Part shown: in pieces, positions 1 through 10,094 of the stretch
How positions within the stretch are numbered: the stretch's first letter is position 1
Layout: each line of letters opens with the position of its first letter
DNA from: Nocardioides daphniae
Lineage (GTDB): Bacteria; Actinomycetota; Actinomycetes; Propionibacteriales; Nocardioidaceae
Assembly: GCF_004777465.1 (NCBI RefSeq)
Contig: NZ_CP038462.1
Coordinates: forward strand, 2,108,001 to 2,172,000
Direction: 5' to 3'
DNA length: 64,000 bases
Notes under the pieces: generated by a model
What the model was told of the DNA's origin: nothing
The model's database searches: none
The model's input: the letters and a program-made list of their open reading frames with translations, nothing else
Made by a program: the position numbers and the translations under genes

Positions 1-1
1 C

Positions 2-664
2 CCCGCCGTGCTGTGGGGCGTGGCCTTCGCCAACATCGTGGCCGGCGTGCCGATCGACGCCGACAAGGAGTTCACCGGCACGCTCTTCACCCTGCTCAAC
101 CCGCTGGGCCTGCTCGGCGGACTCGTCACCGCGAGCCTCTTCGCCACCCACGGTGCCATCTTCGTGGCGCTGAAGACCGATGGCGAGATCCGCTACCGGG
201 CCCGCGAGATGGCGACGAAGCTCGGTGTGGTGGCCGCCGTCCTGGCGGTCGTCTTCATGGGCTGGATCCAGGTGAAGACCGGCGACACCGCGTCGGCCGT
301 CGCCTTCGTCCTGGCCGCCCTGGCCCTGGTCGGCGCACTCGTCGCCAACCTCCAGGGCCGCGAGGGCTGGGCCTTCATCGGCACCTTCGCGACCATCGCC
401 CTGGCGGTCTCGGGGCTCTTCCTGGGCCTCTTCCCCGACGTGATGCCGTCGACGACCGACGCGGCCTTCTCGTTGACCACCACCAACGCCGCGGCCACCG
501 CGTACACGCTCAAGGTGATGACGTGGGTGGCGGTGATCTTCACGCCGATCGTGCTGATCTACCAGGGCTGGACCTACTGGGTCTTCCGCAAGCGCATCAC
601 CGTGGCGCACATCCCGGACCACGTCGAGCACACCCTCCCCACCCACGAGATCGCGGAGAAGTGA
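2..664 (+). CDS. cydB: Cytochrome bd quinol oxidase subunit II, C-terminal part
   Basis: This is the C-terminal 220 residues of CydB, open at the left window edge, so the start lies outside. CydB is the smaller integral-membrane subunit of the cytochrome bd terminal oxidase, which passes electrons from quinol to oxygen. The visible part has five or more hydrophobic helices (for example LGLLGGLVTASLFATHGAIF and the last helix before WVFRKRI) and a basic-to-acidic C-tail ending in HEIAEK. The stop is followed after 6 nt by the ATG of the CydDC transporter, the usual cydA-cydB-cydD-cydC order. Family assignment rests on hydrophobic pattern, the GALVANLQGREGWAF segment and the neighbour. Confidence 0.9.
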   Translation, partial: PAVLWGVAFANIVAGVPIDADKEFTGTLFTLLNPLGLLGGLVTASLFATHGAIFVALKTDGEIRYRAREMATKLGVVAAVLAVVFMGWIQVKTGDTASAVAFVLAALALVGALVANLQGREGWAFIGTFATIALAVSGLFLGLFPDVMPSTTDAAFSLTTTNAAATAYTLKVMTWVAVIFTPIVLIYQGWTYWVFRKRITVAHIPDHVEHTLPTHEIAEK

Positions 665-670
665 CCTGAG

Positions 671-3600
671 ATGAAGCCCTTCGACCCTGCGCTCGTCCCG
701 CACCTCCTGCCCGCACGCCGACCCCTGGTGGTCGGGCTGGTGGCCGGGACGGCGCAGGGTCTGCTGGCCGTCGCCCAGGCGTGGGCGGTCGGTGTGCTGA
801 TCGTCCGGCTGGTCACCGACCCCACCGGCGACGACTGGCACTCCCCCGCCCTCTGGCTCGCCGGCGTCGTCGTGGCGCGGGCCCTGGCGACGTACGTCGT
901 CGACGTGAGCGGGGCGCGAGCCTCGGCCATCGTCTCGACCACCCTGCGGCGCCGGCTCCTGACGGCCGCCTCGCAGCTGGAGGCCGTCGACCTCTCGCGC
1001 CGTCGCACCGGCGAGATGACCGCGCTGGCCACCCGCGGCATGGCCGCGGTCGAGCCCTACCTGACCCGCTACCTGCCCTCCCTCGTGCTGGCCGCCGTGC
1101 TGCCCGCGGCGACGGTCGCGACCATCTTCTGGCTCGACTGGTTCTCGGGCCTGATCGTGGTGCTGACGCTCCCGCTGGTGCCCGTCTTCGCGATCCTCAT
1201 CGGCCTCAACACCCGCGACCGCGCCGACCGGCAGTGGCGCGAGATGGCGACGCTGTCGGGGCACTTCCTCGACGTCGTACGCGGCCTGCCCACCCTCGTC
1301 GCCCACCGTCGGGCCGGGGCCCAGTCGCGCAGCATCCGAGCGGTCACCGACCGCTACCGTCGAGCGACGCTGGAGACCCTCAAGATCGCCTTCGTCTCGT
1401 CGGCTGCGCTGGAGTTCATCGCGACGATCTCGGTCGCCCTGGTCGCCGTCGTGGTCGGCCTGCGGCTGGCCGCCGACGGGCTCGACTTCGAGACCGCTTT
1501 GATCGTGCTCCTGCTGGCGCCGGAGGCCTACTGGCCGTGGCGCCGGGTGGGCGCGGAGTTCCACGCCGCCGCCGAGGGCACCGCCACCTTCGAGGCGGCC
1601 TCCGCGCTGCTCGACGGCGCGGAGCCGACGCTCCGCCCCGGGACCACCCCCGCTCCCCTGCCCCTGGGTCGCGGCCTGGAGGTGCACGGAGTCGGATTCA
1701 CCTACCCCGGGCGCCAGGACCCTGCCCTCGCGCCGCTCACCGCCGACCTCGGCCAGCGCGGGCTCGTCGCCGTGACCGGCCCCTCGGGTGCCGGCAAGTC
1801 GACCCTGCTCGCCCTGCTGCTCGGCGAGCTCACCCCGACCGCTGGCGCGGTCACCGTCGACGGAGACCCGCTCACCACCGACCAGCTCGCCGCCTGGCAC
1901 GCGAGCGTGGCCACCGCTCCCCAGCGGCCCTGGCTGACCGCCGGGTCGATCGCCGACAACCTGCGACTGGGGCGACCCGCCGCGAGCCGCGGAGCTGTGG
2001 GCCGCCCTCGACGCGGTGGACCTGCGTACGGTCGTCGCCGCCCTCCCCGCTGCCCTCGAGACGCCGCTGGGCGAGGACGGCGCCGGACTCTCGGCCGGGC
2101 AGCGTGCCCGTCTGGGTCTGGCCCGCGTCGTCCTGGCCGCCCGGCCGGTCGTGCTGCTCGACGAGCCGAGCGCCCACCTCGACGCCGAGTCGGAGGCCGT
2201 GCTGCTGCGCACGCTGCGCCGCCTGGCTGAGCAGTCGCTGGTCGTCGTCGTCGCCCACCGCGACACCGTGGTGGCCGCCGCCGACCGCGTGGTCGAGGTC
2301 GCTGCTCCCGTCCGTGGCGCCGACGCCGAGCCAGCGGCCGCCATCGACGCCCCGGCGCGCGCGGTGGTCGCCCCGCCCCCGTCGAGCTCGACGACGAGCC
2401 GGCCCGCTACGGGCTGCGCACCGGCATCGTGCTCGGGGCGCTCTCGGTGGCCTCGGGCGTCGCCCTCACCGCCACCGCGGCGTGGCTGATCACCCGCGCC
2501 TCGGAGCACCCGCCAGTGATGTACCTGATCGTCGCCATCGTCGGTGTCCGCACCTTCGGCCTGGCCCGTCCGGTGCTGCGCTACGTGGAGCGGCTGGTCT
2601 CGCACGACGCCGCCTTCCGGCTGCTGGCCGAGCGTCGCGCCCAGGTGTACGACGCCCTGGTCCCGCTGGTGCCGGGCCGCCTCGGCGTCCGCCGGGGTGA
2701 CCTGCTGACCAGCGTGGTCGACGACGTGGACGCCCTGGTCGACGAGCAGCTGCGGGTGCGCCAGCCGCGCTTCACCGCGGCCCTCGTGGTCGCCGTCGCG
2801 CTGCTCTTCACGGTGCTCGTGCACCCCGCGGGTGCCCTGGTGGTCGCCGGCCTCTGCCTCGCCGGCCTCCTCGCCCACGTGGTCCCCCTGGTCGGCGTGC
2901 GCTCGGCCGAGGGCGACTTCGTGGCCGCCCGCGCCGCGGTGTCGACGCAGGTGGAGACCTACCTGCACAGCCTGCGTCAGTGGGTGCTGTGGCAGGCACG
3001 CGACCGCGTCCTCGACGACGTGGACACCGCCTCTGACCGACTCGGTCGAGCCGCCCTCCGCTCGACCCGGGCCAGCGCCCTGGGCCACGCCCTGGTCGTC
3101 CTCGTCTGCGGCCTCGGCCTGGTGCTGATGGCCCGGGTGATGGCCGGGCCGCTGGCCGACGGAGCCCTGTCGCCGGCCATGACCGCCCTGCTGGTGATGC
3201 TGCCACTGGCGCTGGCCGACGTCTTCGTCCCGTTGGTAGACGCGGCCCCGGTGGCCGTGCGTACGCAGGCCGCCCGCGAACGGCTCGACGCCCTGACCGG
3301 CATGGCGCCGGCCGTCGTGGTCACCGCCGCGGCCTCGACCGCGGAGCTGAGCGCGCACCCCGACGGCGGCCTCGAGCGGGTCTCGCTGGCCTGGGGCGAG
3401 ACCCCCGCCGTGGTCGACCTCGACCTCGCCCTGCCGGCCGGTGCCCGCGTCGGCATCGTCGGCCCCAGCGGTTGCGGCAAGTCGACGGTCGCCGCGGGCC
3501 TGCTGCGCTTCCTCGACCCCAGCGCCGGACGCGTGGTCTGGGACGGCACGGATGCCCGCAGCCTCCACCCGGACACGATCCGCGAGCGGGTCGGACTGGT

Positions 3601-4021
3601 CGACGACGACCCGTACGTCTTCGCCTCGACCGTGCTCGAGAACGTACGCCTCGCGCGGCCCGAGGCCGACGACACCGAGGTCCTCGACGCGCTCACCCGG
3701 GCGCACCTCGGCCCGTGGGTGGCCGCGCTGCCGCACGGCGTCGAGACGATGGTCGGCGAGGGGCACGCCCACGTCTCCGGCGGTGAGCGCGCCCGGCTGG
3801 CGATGGCCCGGGCACTGCTGGCCGACCAGCCGGTGCTGGTGCTCGACGAGCCGACCGCCCACCTCGACGCCGAGACCGCCCGAGCGGTGGCCGGCGAGCT
3901 GCTCGACGACGCGGGGCGCACGGTCGTGTGGATCACCCACGGGACCATCGGGCTGGACGCGATGGACCGGGTCCTGGAGCTCGGGAGCGGGGCGCCTGCC
4001 GACCTCACGTCGGCGCGCTGA
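671..4021 (+). CDS. cydDC: Fused CydDC-type ABC exporter (two frameshifts)
   Basis: ABC transporter needed to assemble cytochrome bd; in E. coli CydDC exports cysteine and glutathione. The reading frame covers two complete halves: TM region, then Walker A GPSGAGKST near 1780, signature LSAGQRARLGLAR and Walker B VVLLDEPSAHLD; then a second TM block from about 2400, Walker A GPSGCGKST near 3470, signature VSGGERARLAMAR and VLVLDEPTAHLD. The frame changes twice. One extra G in the GGGG at 1969-1972 breaks NLRLGDPPRAAELW, and one missing G near 2374 breaks VAPAPVELDDEPARYGL. The two indels compensate, and between them no stop or new start separates the halves, so I read one fused protein as in several actinobacteria. 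The indels look like sequence errors. It follows cydB directly. Confidence 0.88.
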
Positions 4022-4046
4022 CCCGCCGCTCTCCCGGCAGGACGCC

Positions 4047-4081
4047 AGCGGCCCCGGACACCTCAGGTGTCCGGGGCCGCT
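4047..4081. terminator. Bidirectional terminator between cydDC and rnj
   Basis: A 17-bp perfect inverted repeat (agcggccccggacacct and its complement) with almost no spacer lies between two convergent genes. It can terminate both transcripts. Confidence 0.85.
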
Positions 4082-4099
4082 CTCCGTACGTCGTGGGGC

Positions 4100-5794
4100 T
4101 CAGGCCTCGATGACGACGGGCACGATCATCGGGCGGCGGCGGTGGGCCTTGTTGACCCAGCGGCCGACCACCCGGCGCACCACCTGCTGGAGCTGGTAGG
4201 TGTCGACGACCCCCTCCGACATCGCCGTCTCGATGGCCTTCACGATCTGCGGCTTGACCGAGTCGAAGGTGGAGTCGTCCTCGGCGAAGCCGCGGGCGTG
4301 CATCTCCGGCCCGGAGGAGACCTTGCCGGTGACCGAGTCGACCACCGTGATGATCGAGATGAAGCCCTCCTCGGCCAGGATGCGGCGGTCCTTGAGCGAG
4401 GTCTCGGTGATGTCGCCACCGATCGTCGTGCCGTCGACGAAGACGTAGCCGCAGTCGACCTTGCCGACGATCCGGGCGCGACCGTCCTCGAGGTCGACGA
4501 CGACGCCGTCCTCGGCGATCACGATGTGCTCGTCGGGGACGCCGGTGTCGCGGGCCAGGTCGGCGTTGGCACGCATGTGCCTGATCTCGCCGTGCACCGG
4601 CATCACGTTGCGCGGCTTGACGATGTTGTAGCAGTAGAGGAGCTCGCCGGCGCTGGCGTGACCGGAGACGTGGACCAGCGCGTTGCCCTTGTGCACGACG
4701 TTGGCGCCGAGCTTGGAGACGCCGTTGATGACGCGGAAGATCGCGTTCTCGTTGCCCGGGATCATCGACGAGGCGAGGATGACGGTGTCGCCCTCCTCGA
4801 GGTGGACGAACGAGTGGTTGCGCTGTGCGATGCGGCTCAGCGCCGAGAGCGGCTCACCCTGCGAGCCGGTCGAGATCAGCACCTGACGCTCGGGCGGCAG
4901 CTTCGCGAGCTCCTTGGCGTCGACCAGGACGTCCGGCGGCACGTTGAGGTAGCCGAGGTCCTTCGCGATCTGCATGTTGCGCACCATCGAGCGACCGACG
5001 TACGCGACCTTGCGGTCGTGCGCCACGGCGGCGTCGAGGGCCTGCTGCACGCGGTGCACGTGGGAGGCGAAGCAGGCGACGATGATGCGCTGCTTGGACT
5101 TGTAGAACGCACGGTCGAGGACCGGGCCGATGTTCTTCTCGTGCGTGGTGAAGCCGGGCACCTCGGCGTTGGTCGAGTCGGTGAGGAAGAGGTCCACACC
5201 CTCCTCGCCGAGGCGGGCGAAGGCGCGCAGGTCGGTGACGCGGCCGTCGAGCGGCAGCTGGTCCATCTTGAAGTCACCGGTGTGCAGGACCATGCCGGCG
5301 CCCGTGCGGATCGCCACCGCGAGCGCGTCGGGGATCGAGTGGTTGACCGCGACGAACTCGAGGTCGAAGGGGCCGAACGCGATGCGGTCGCCCTCACGGA
5401 CGACGTGGTGCACGGTCTCCTTCAGACGGTGCTCGCGCAGCTTGGCGCCGAGCAGCGCCAGGGTGAGCTCCGAGCCGACCAGCGGGATGTCCTCACGCTC
5501 GCGCAGCAGGTAGGGCGTGGCGCCGATGTGGTCCTCGTGCCCGTGGGTGAGGACGAGCGCCTCGACGTCGTCCAGGCGCCCGCGGATGGCGTCGAAGTCC
5601 GGGAGGATCAGGTCGACGCCGGGGTGGTGCTCCTCGGGGAAGAGAACGCCGCAGTCGACGATGAGCAGGCGCCCGTCGTACTCGAAGACGGTCATGTTGC
5701 GGCCGACCTCGCCGAGGCCGCCCAGGGCGATGACACGAAGGGCTCCCTCGGCGAGCGGGGGAGCTTCGTCGAGTTCAGGGTGGGGATGCGACAT
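4100..5794 (-). CDS. rnj: Ribonuclease J
   Basis: 564-residue metallo-beta-lactamase/beta-CASP nuclease with endonuclease and 5'-3' exonuclease activity on RNA. The zinc-binding motif THGHEDH is at residues 83-89, and the later LHTGDFK and HVSGHASAGEL segments supply the remaining metal ligands and the beta-CASP part. The C-terminal third (VVDLEDGRARIVGKVDCGYV onward) is the usual RNase J tail. Length is normal for actinobacterial RNase J. It lies 8 nt downstream of dapA on the same strand, a pairing widespread in actinobacteria, so both are probably co-transcribed. Confidence 0.96.
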   Translation of the reverse strand: MSHPHPELDEAPPLAEGALRVIALGGLGEVGRNMTVFEYDGRLLIVDCGVLFPEEHHPGVDLILPDFDAIRGRLDDVEALVLTHGHEDHIGATPYLLREREDIPLVGSELTLALLGAKLREHRLKETVHHVVREGDRIAFGPFDLEFVAVNHSIPDALAVAIRTGAGMVLHTGDFKMDQLPLDGRVTDLRAFARLGEEGVDLFLTDSTNAEVPGFTTHEKNIGPVLDRAFYKSKQRIIVACFASHVHRVQQALDAAVAHDRKVAYVGRSMVRNMQIAKDLGYLNVPPDVLVDAKELAKLPPERQVLISTGSQGEPLSALSRIAQRNHSFVHLEEGDTVILASSMIPGNENAIFRVINGVSKLGANVVHKGNALVHVSGHASAGELLYCYNIVKPRNVMPVHGEIRHMRANADLARDTGVPDEHIVIAEDGVVVDLEDGRARIVGKVDCGYVFVDGTTIGGDITETSLKDRRILAEEGFISIITVVDSVTGKVSSGPEMHARGFAEDDSTFDSVKPQIVKAIETAMSEGVVDTYQLQQVVRRVVGRWVNKAHRRRPMIVPVVIEA

Positions 5795-5802
5795 GCAGTT
5801 CC

Positions 5803-6699
5803 TCAGATCAGGCCTGCGGCGGTGAGTCCTTCGCGCAGGGCTTCGTACTCGGTGTCGTCCAGCGGCACCAGCGGGCCACGGACGTTGCGGTTGTCGAGGA
5901 CACCTGCGAGCTGCAGGGCCCCCTTCGCGGTGGTGGCGCCATAGTTGGCGACGCCCATGACGGCGTCGAAGGCCGGCGTCAGGCCTCGGAAGATGTCGAG
6001 GGCGGCAGCGTGGTCGCCGCCCAGGAAGGTGTCGATCATGGTCGCGAGCTGGCGGCCCGCGACGTGGCCGACGACGGAGACGAGCCCGCAGCCACCGTGG
6101 GCCAGGAAGCTCAGCGTGGCGACGTCGTCGCCGGAGTAGACCGCGTATCCCATGTCGGCCAGGCGCGTCGTCCGGACCATGTCGCCGTGGGCGTCCTTGA
6201 CGGAGATGACCTTGTCGGACTCGAAGGCCCGCTCGTAGGTCTCCATGGCGACGGTGATGCCGGTGCGGCCGGGCACGTCGTAGAGCATGACCGGCAGGTC
6301 GGTCGCGTCGGTGACGGTGGTGAAGTGGTGGAGCACGCCACGCTGGGACGGCTTGTTGTAGTACGGCGCGACGAGCAGGACGCCGTCGACGCCGATCTTG
6401 GCGGCGTTGCGGGCGAGCTCGACGGAGTGCTGCGTCGCGTTGGTGCCGACGCCGGCGATGACGGTGGCGCGGCCACCGACCGCGTCCTTGACGGCGCGGA
6501 GAATCTCCGCGTCCTCCTCGACCGTGGTGGTGGGTGACTCGCCCGTCGTGCCGGAGACGACGACACCCTCGTTGCCGTTGTCGACCAGGTGGGCGGCGAT
6601 CCGCGCGGTCCCGTCGAGGTCCACCGACCCGTCGTCCTTGAACGCGGTGGCCATGGCGGTCAGCAGACGTCCGAAGGGGGCGATGGGTGCGGTGCTCAT
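5803..6699 (-). CDS. dapA: 4-hydroxy-tetrahydrodipicolinate synthase
   Basis: 298-residue class I aldolase that condenses pyruvate with aspartate semialdehyde, the first committed step of lysine and diaminopimelate synthesis. Visible motifs: GTTGESPTT (pyruvate carboxylate binding), YDVPGRTG (catalytic Tyr), and the Schiff-base Lys in VISVKDAHGD. The start is the ATG of MSTAPIAPFGR at 6699; the open frame continues upstream only as a shadow of the next gene. A TAGCCT hexamer ends 7 nt before this ATG, which suggests a leaderless message. Followed at once by rnj. Confidence 0.95.
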   Translation of the reverse strand: MSTAPIAPFGRLLTAMATAFKDDGSVDLDGTARIAAHLVDNGNEGVVVSGTTGESPTTTVEEDAEILRAVKDAVGGRATVIAGVGTNATQHSVELARNAAKIGVDGVLLVAPYYNKPSQRGVLHHFTTVTDATDLPVMLYDVPGRTGITVAMETYERAFESDKVISVKDAHGDMVRTTRLADMGYAVYSGDDVATLSFLAHGGCGLVSVVGHVAGRQLATMIDTFLGGDHAAALDIFRGLTPAFDAVMGVANYGATTAKGALQLAGVLDNRNVRGPLVPLDDTEYEALREGLTAAGLI

Positions 6700-6706
6700 G
6701 GAGGCA

Positions 6707-6712
6707 AGGCTA
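6707..6712 (-). promoter_or_regulatory. -10 hexamer of leaderless dapA promoter
   Basis: TAGCCT on the minus strand, 7 nt upstream of the dapA ATG. No ribosome binding site fits between it and the start codon, so transcription likely begins at or next to the ATG. Confidence 0.55.
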
Positions 6713-6732
6713 TCCCGGCCCGGTCCGCGGTC

Positions 6733-6766
6733 CGCGACAGGTGAACCGGTGTGGTCACCTGTCGCG
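6733..6766 (-). terminator. Hairpin downstream of the 6779-7705 gene
   Basis: 12-bp perfect inverted repeat (cgcgacaggtga / tcacctgtcgcg) with a 10-nt loop, 12 nt beyond the stop codon of the oxidoreductase gene. It has no clear T tract, which is common in high-GC terminators. Confidence 0.6.
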
Positions 6767-6778
6767 TCCGCGGAGGCG

Positions 6779-7705
6779 TCAGCGCACGTGCGGCATGACC
6801 TGCTCGGCCACCAGCGCCAGGTGGTCGAGGTCGGCCAGGTCGAGCACCTGCAGGTAGAGGCGCTTGCTGCCCAGGGCGGCGAAGCGCTCGATCTTCTCCA
6901 CCACCTCTTCGGGGGTGCCGGCCAGGCCGTTGGCGCGCAGCTCGTCGGCCTCACGGCCGATCGAGGCGGCCCGGCGGGCAACCTCGGTCTCGTCCTGGCC
7001 GACGCAGAGCACCAGCGCGTTGGACCAGGTCATGGTCGCGGGGTCGCGGTCGATCTTCTCGCAGGCGGCAGAGACGCGGTCGAACTGCTCGCGGGTCTCC
7101 TGCTCGTCGACGAAGGGCAGGTTGAACTCGTCGGCGAAGCGGGCCGCGAGCGCCGGCGTACGACGCTTGCCGCGACCGCCGATGAGCACCGGGGGCTTCT
7201 CCTGCGTCGGCTTGGGCAGCGCCGGGGAGTCGGTGAGCGTGTAGTGGTCACCCGCGAAGGAGTACGTCTCCCCCACCGGCGTGCCCCACAGGCCCGTCAC
7301 GATCTCGAGCTGCTCGGCGTAGCGGTCGAAGCGCTCGCGGGTGTCGGGGAACGGGATGCCGTAGGCCGTGTGCTCCTCGGTGAACCAGCCGGCTCCCAGG
7401 CCGAGCTCCACACGGCCACCGCTCATCTGGTCGACCTGCGCCACCTGGATGGCGAGCACGCCGGGGTGGCGGAAGGTCGCCGACGTCATCAGCGTGCCGA
7501 GGCGGATGGTGCTGGTGTCGCGGGCCAGGCCGGCCAGCGTGGTCCAGGCGTCGGTCGGACCGGGCAGGCCGTCGCCACCCATCGTCAGGTAGTGGTCGGA
7601 GCGGAAGAACGCCCCGAAGCCGAGCCGCTCACTCGCTCGGGCGACAGCGAGGAGGTCGTCGTAGGTGGCGCCCTGCTGGGGTTCGGTGAAGATGCGGAGT
7701 TCCAT
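6779..7705 (-). CDS. LLM-class (F420-dependent type) oxidoreductase
   Basis: 308-residue luciferase-like monooxygenase fold protein. The N-terminus MELRIFTEPQQGATYDDLL is the first strand of the TIM barrel; GFGAFFRSDHY, TIRLGTLMTSATFRHP and RVELGLGAGWFTEEH are typical of actinobacterial LLM enzymes that use F420 or FMN. The substrate cannot be told. I chose the ATG at 7705; a longer open frame upstream carries only arginine-rich shadow sequence. Transcribed alone, divergent from selO. Confidence 0.85.
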   Translation of the reverse strand: MELRIFTEPQQGATYDDLLAVARASERLGFGAFFRSDHYLTMGGDGLPGPTDAWTTLAGLARDTSTIRLGTLMTSATFRHPGVLAIQVAQVDQMSGGRVELGLGAGWFTEEHTAYGIPFPDTRERFDRYAEQLEIVTGLWGTPVGETYSFAGDHYTLTDSPALPKPTQEKPPVLIGGRGKRRTPALAARFADEFNLPFVDEQETREQFDRVSAACEKIDRDPATMTWSNALVLCVGQDETEVARRAASIGREADELRANGLAGTPEEVVEKIERFAALGSKRLYLQVLDLADLDHLALVAEQVMPHVR

Positions 7706-7848
7706 GCCTTTACCTTGCCGCACCCGTCCGCGCCTGGCACCCCAGGGGCCACGGCCGCGGGAGCTCGGTGCGCCGATGGTCACATCACGCTGCGGCCAGC
7801 TGACAGGCGAGCTCGCGCCTGCAGCGACCCCGCCGTACCGGCCCCGCC

Positions 7849-7854
7849 TAGGCT
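7849..7854 (+). promoter_or_regulatory. -10 hexamer of leaderless selO promoter
   Basis: TAGGCT ends 6 nt before the GTG start at 7861, too close for a leader with a ribosome binding site. Confidence 0.55.
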
Positions 7855-7860
7855 TGTGGC

Positions 7861-9303
7861 GTGACGGTCTCCCTCAAGCACCACTTCGTCGACGCCCTCC
7901 CCGAGCTCGCAACCCCCACGCAGGCGCACCCGTTCGCCGAGCCGCAGCTGGTCGTGCTCAACGAGCCGCTGGCGGCCGAGCTCGGCCTGGACGCCGAGTG
8001 GCTGCGTACGCCGGACGGCACCCGGTTCCTCGTCGGCCAGGGCCTCCCCGACGACGCGAAGCCGGTGGCGCAGGCCTACTCCGGCCACCAGTTCGGCGGC
8101 TACTCCCCACGCCTGGGCGACGGCCGTGCCCTGCTGCTCGGTGAGGTCGAGACCCCGCAGGGACTCCGCGACATCGCCCTGAAGGGCTCCGGCCCGACGA
8201 CGTACGCCCGGGGCGGCGACGGGTTCGCCGCGCTCGGGCCGATGCTGCGCGAGTTCCTCGTCAGCGAGTCGATGCACGCCCTGGGCATCCCGACCACCCG
8301 TTCGCTGGCCGTGGTCGCCACCGGTGAGCCGGTGCTGCGCGAGGAGGGCGCCCTGCCCGGCGCGGTCCTGGTCCGGGTGGCCGCCAGCCACCTGCGCGTC
8401 GGCACCTTCCAGTACGCCCGTGCGAGCAACCAGATGCGGGTGCTGGTGAAGCTGGCCCGCTACGCCCTGGAGCGCCACCACACCGACGACCTGCAGCCCG
8501 AGAACCCGCCGCTGGCGCTCTTCGAGCACGTGGTCGACGCCCAGGCGCGGCTGGTGGCCCAGTGGCTGACCGTCGGCTTCGTGCACGGCGTGATGAACAC
8601 CGACAACGTCGCGATCTCGGGCGAGACCATCGACTACGGCCCCTGCGCCTTCCTCGACTCCTACAACCCCGGCGCCGTCTTCAGCTCCATCGACACGGGC
8701 GGCCGCTACGCCTACGGCAACCAGCCGACCGTGACCCAGTGGAACCTGGCCCGCTTCGCCGAGGCGCTGCTCCCGATCATCACCGACGCGGAGGCGGAGG
8801 CCGTGGAAGCGGCGACCGCCGTCCTGGACACCTTCCCGGCGCGGTTCAACCAGGCCTGGATGGCGGCGATGGCCGCCAAGCTCGGCCTCGCCCCCGACAC
8901 CGACGGCCTGGTCGACCTCGTCACCGAGCTCCACGGCTACCTCGAGGCGAGCGGGGTCGACTTCACCACCTTCTTCCGTGACCTCGCGACGGCGGCCCGC
9001 GGCGACCGGGAGCCGGGTCGCGGTGCCACGCTCGAGCTGCAGCAGCTCGACGCCTGGCTGGAGAAGTGGCTGGCCCACTCCCCCGACGCCGACGCGATGG
9101 ACCGGGTCAACCCGGTGCACATCCCGCGCAACCACCTCGTCGAGGAGGCACTGGCCGCATCGCTCTCCGGTGACCTGGCTCCGTTCGCGGCGCTGCTCGA
9201 CGCCGTACGCCGCCCCTACGACCCGATCCCGGGTGGCGAGCGCTTCACGCAGCCCGCGCCGGCCGGCTTCGCCGAGACCTTCCGGACCTTCTGCGGGACC
9301 TGA
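7861..9303 (+). CDS. selO: Protein adenylyltransferase SelO (YdiU family)
   Basis: 480-residue pseudokinase-fold enzyme that transfers AMP from ATP to Ser, Thr or Tyr of target proteins; linked to oxidative stress in E. coli. Family hallmarks are present: YSGHQFGGYSPRLGDGRA, KGSGPTTYARGGDG, HLRVGTFQYA, and the HGVMNTDN ... ETIDYGPCAFLD catalytic/metal-binding block. Complete at both ends, matching the family length of about 480-490. The GTG start is supported by the -10 hexamer 6 nt upstream. Convergent with the nudix gene (4-nt gap). Confidence 0.95.
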   Translation: MTVSLKHHFVDALPELATPTQAHPFAEPQLVVLNEPLAAELGLDAEWLRTPDGTRFLVGQGLPDDAKPVAQAYSGHQFGGYSPRLGDGRALLLGEVETPQGLRDIALKGSGPTTYARGGDGFAALGPMLREFLVSESMHALGIPTTRSLAVVATGEPVLREEGALPGAVLVRVAASHLRVGTFQYARASNQMRVLVKLARYALERHHTDDLQPENPPLALFEHVVDAQARLVAQWLTVGFVHGVMNTDNVAISGETIDYGPCAFLDSYNPGAVFSSIDTGGRYAYGNQPTVTQWNLARFAEALLPIITDAEAEAVEAATAVLDTFPARFNQAWMAAMAAKLGLAPDTDGLVDLVTELHGYLEASGVDFTTFFRDLATAARGDREPGRGATLELQQLDAWLEKWLAHSPDADAMDRVNPVHIPRNHLVEEALAASLSGDLAPFAALLDAVRRPYDPIPGGERFTQPAPAGFAETFRTFCGT

Positions 9304-9307
9304 GGCG

Positions 9308-9709
9308 TCAGGCGGTGCGTCGCTGCCGCGCCCGCAGCAGCGGCATGACGTTGAACTCCAGCATCGGGGCCAGGTCGTCGTACGTGCCGTCGAGGTCGGT
9401 CCAGCGCAGCTCGGCGATCTCGCCGGCCAGCACCGGCTCGCCGGGCAGCTCGGCGGCGTAGACCGTCGAGTGCAGCTGGTGGCCGGGCTCGTTGGCGGCC
9501 TCGGAGGTGAACTCGCCGAGCAGCTCGAGGTCGGTGATCGTCAGCGACACCTCCTCGGCGGTCTCCCGCACGGCGCAGTCGAGCGCGCTCTCGCCCGGCT
9601 CGGGCTTCCCACCGACCAGCATGAAGCGGCTGGTGCCCTGCTTGCGGACGGTGAGCACGGCGCCGTCGCGCACGAGCGCGACGGCTGAGACGACGATCTG
9701 GGGAGCCAC
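9308..9709 (-). CDS. NUDIX hydrolase
   Basis: 133-residue NUDIX-fold pyrophosphohydrolase. The box reads GGKPEPGESALDCAVRETAE followed by E, with the key G, E, R-E and E-E residues in register; a Ser replaces the usual last Gly. The fold is otherwise complete. The start is the GTG of VAPQIVVSAVAL at 9709. It lies 25 nt behind the gntR gene in the thyA-dfr-gntR-nudix run, so a role in nucleotide pool cleaning (for example oxidised or unusual nucleotides) is an inference from context. Confidence 0.85.
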   Translation of the reverse strand: MAPQIVVSAVALVRDGAVLTVRKQGTSRFMLVGGKPEPGESALDCAVRETAEEVSLTITDLELLGEFTSEAANEPGHQLHSTVYAAELPGEPVLAGEIAELRWTDLDGTYDDLAPMLEFNVMPLLRARQRRTA

Positions 9710-9734
9710 GCCGCCATTGTGCCGGGTGGCGACG

Positions 9735-10094
9735 TCAGCCCAGCGCGCGACGTACGTGGGCCAGCACCTCGTCGTCGGAGAGACCGAGGTGCCGCGCCTG
9801 CACGACGTACGCCGCCGTTGCCGCCCGCGCTGCCTGCTCGGTGCCGAAGCCGAGGACGACGGTGCCCGCACGGCCGCGGGTGGCGACGAGCCCGGCCGAC
9901 TCGAGCTCCTTGTAGGCGCGGGCGACCGTGTTGGTGGCCAGCCCGAGGTCGGTGGCGAGGGTGCGCACCGGTGGGAGCTTGTCGCCGGGGACGAGCACCC
10001 CCTGGGTGACCGCCTCGCTGACCTGGCGGCGCACCTGCTCGAACGGGGGCTCCTCGCCCCCGTGGTCGACGACCAGCTCGAACGGGAGCGTCAC
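9735..10094 (-). CDS. GntR-family (YtrA-like) transcriptional regulator
   Basis: 119 residues, only a winged helix plus a short tail, as in the YtrA branch of GntR regulators that lack a separate effector domain. Visible: PPFEQVRRQVSEAV, VPGDKLPPVRTLATDLGLAT, NTVARAYKELESAGLVATRG. The GTG start overlaps the dfr stop as GTGA (4 nt), showing translational coupling. Finding it inside the thymidylate/folate operon suggests it controls this operon or a nearby transporter; that is inference. Confidence 0.85.
   Translation of the reverse strand: MTLPFELVVDHGGEEPPFEQVRRQVSEAVTQGVLVPGDKLPPVRTLATDLGLATNTVARAYKELESAGLVATRGRAGTVVLGFGTEQAARAATAAYVVQARHLGLSDDEVLAHVRRALG

Noticed and set aside
7780..9135. 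451-codon open frame antisense to selO
   Set aside because: Composition (Val/Gly/Arg/His-rich, no hydrophobic core pattern) is that of a shadow in high-GC DNA; selO on the other strand is fully conserved.
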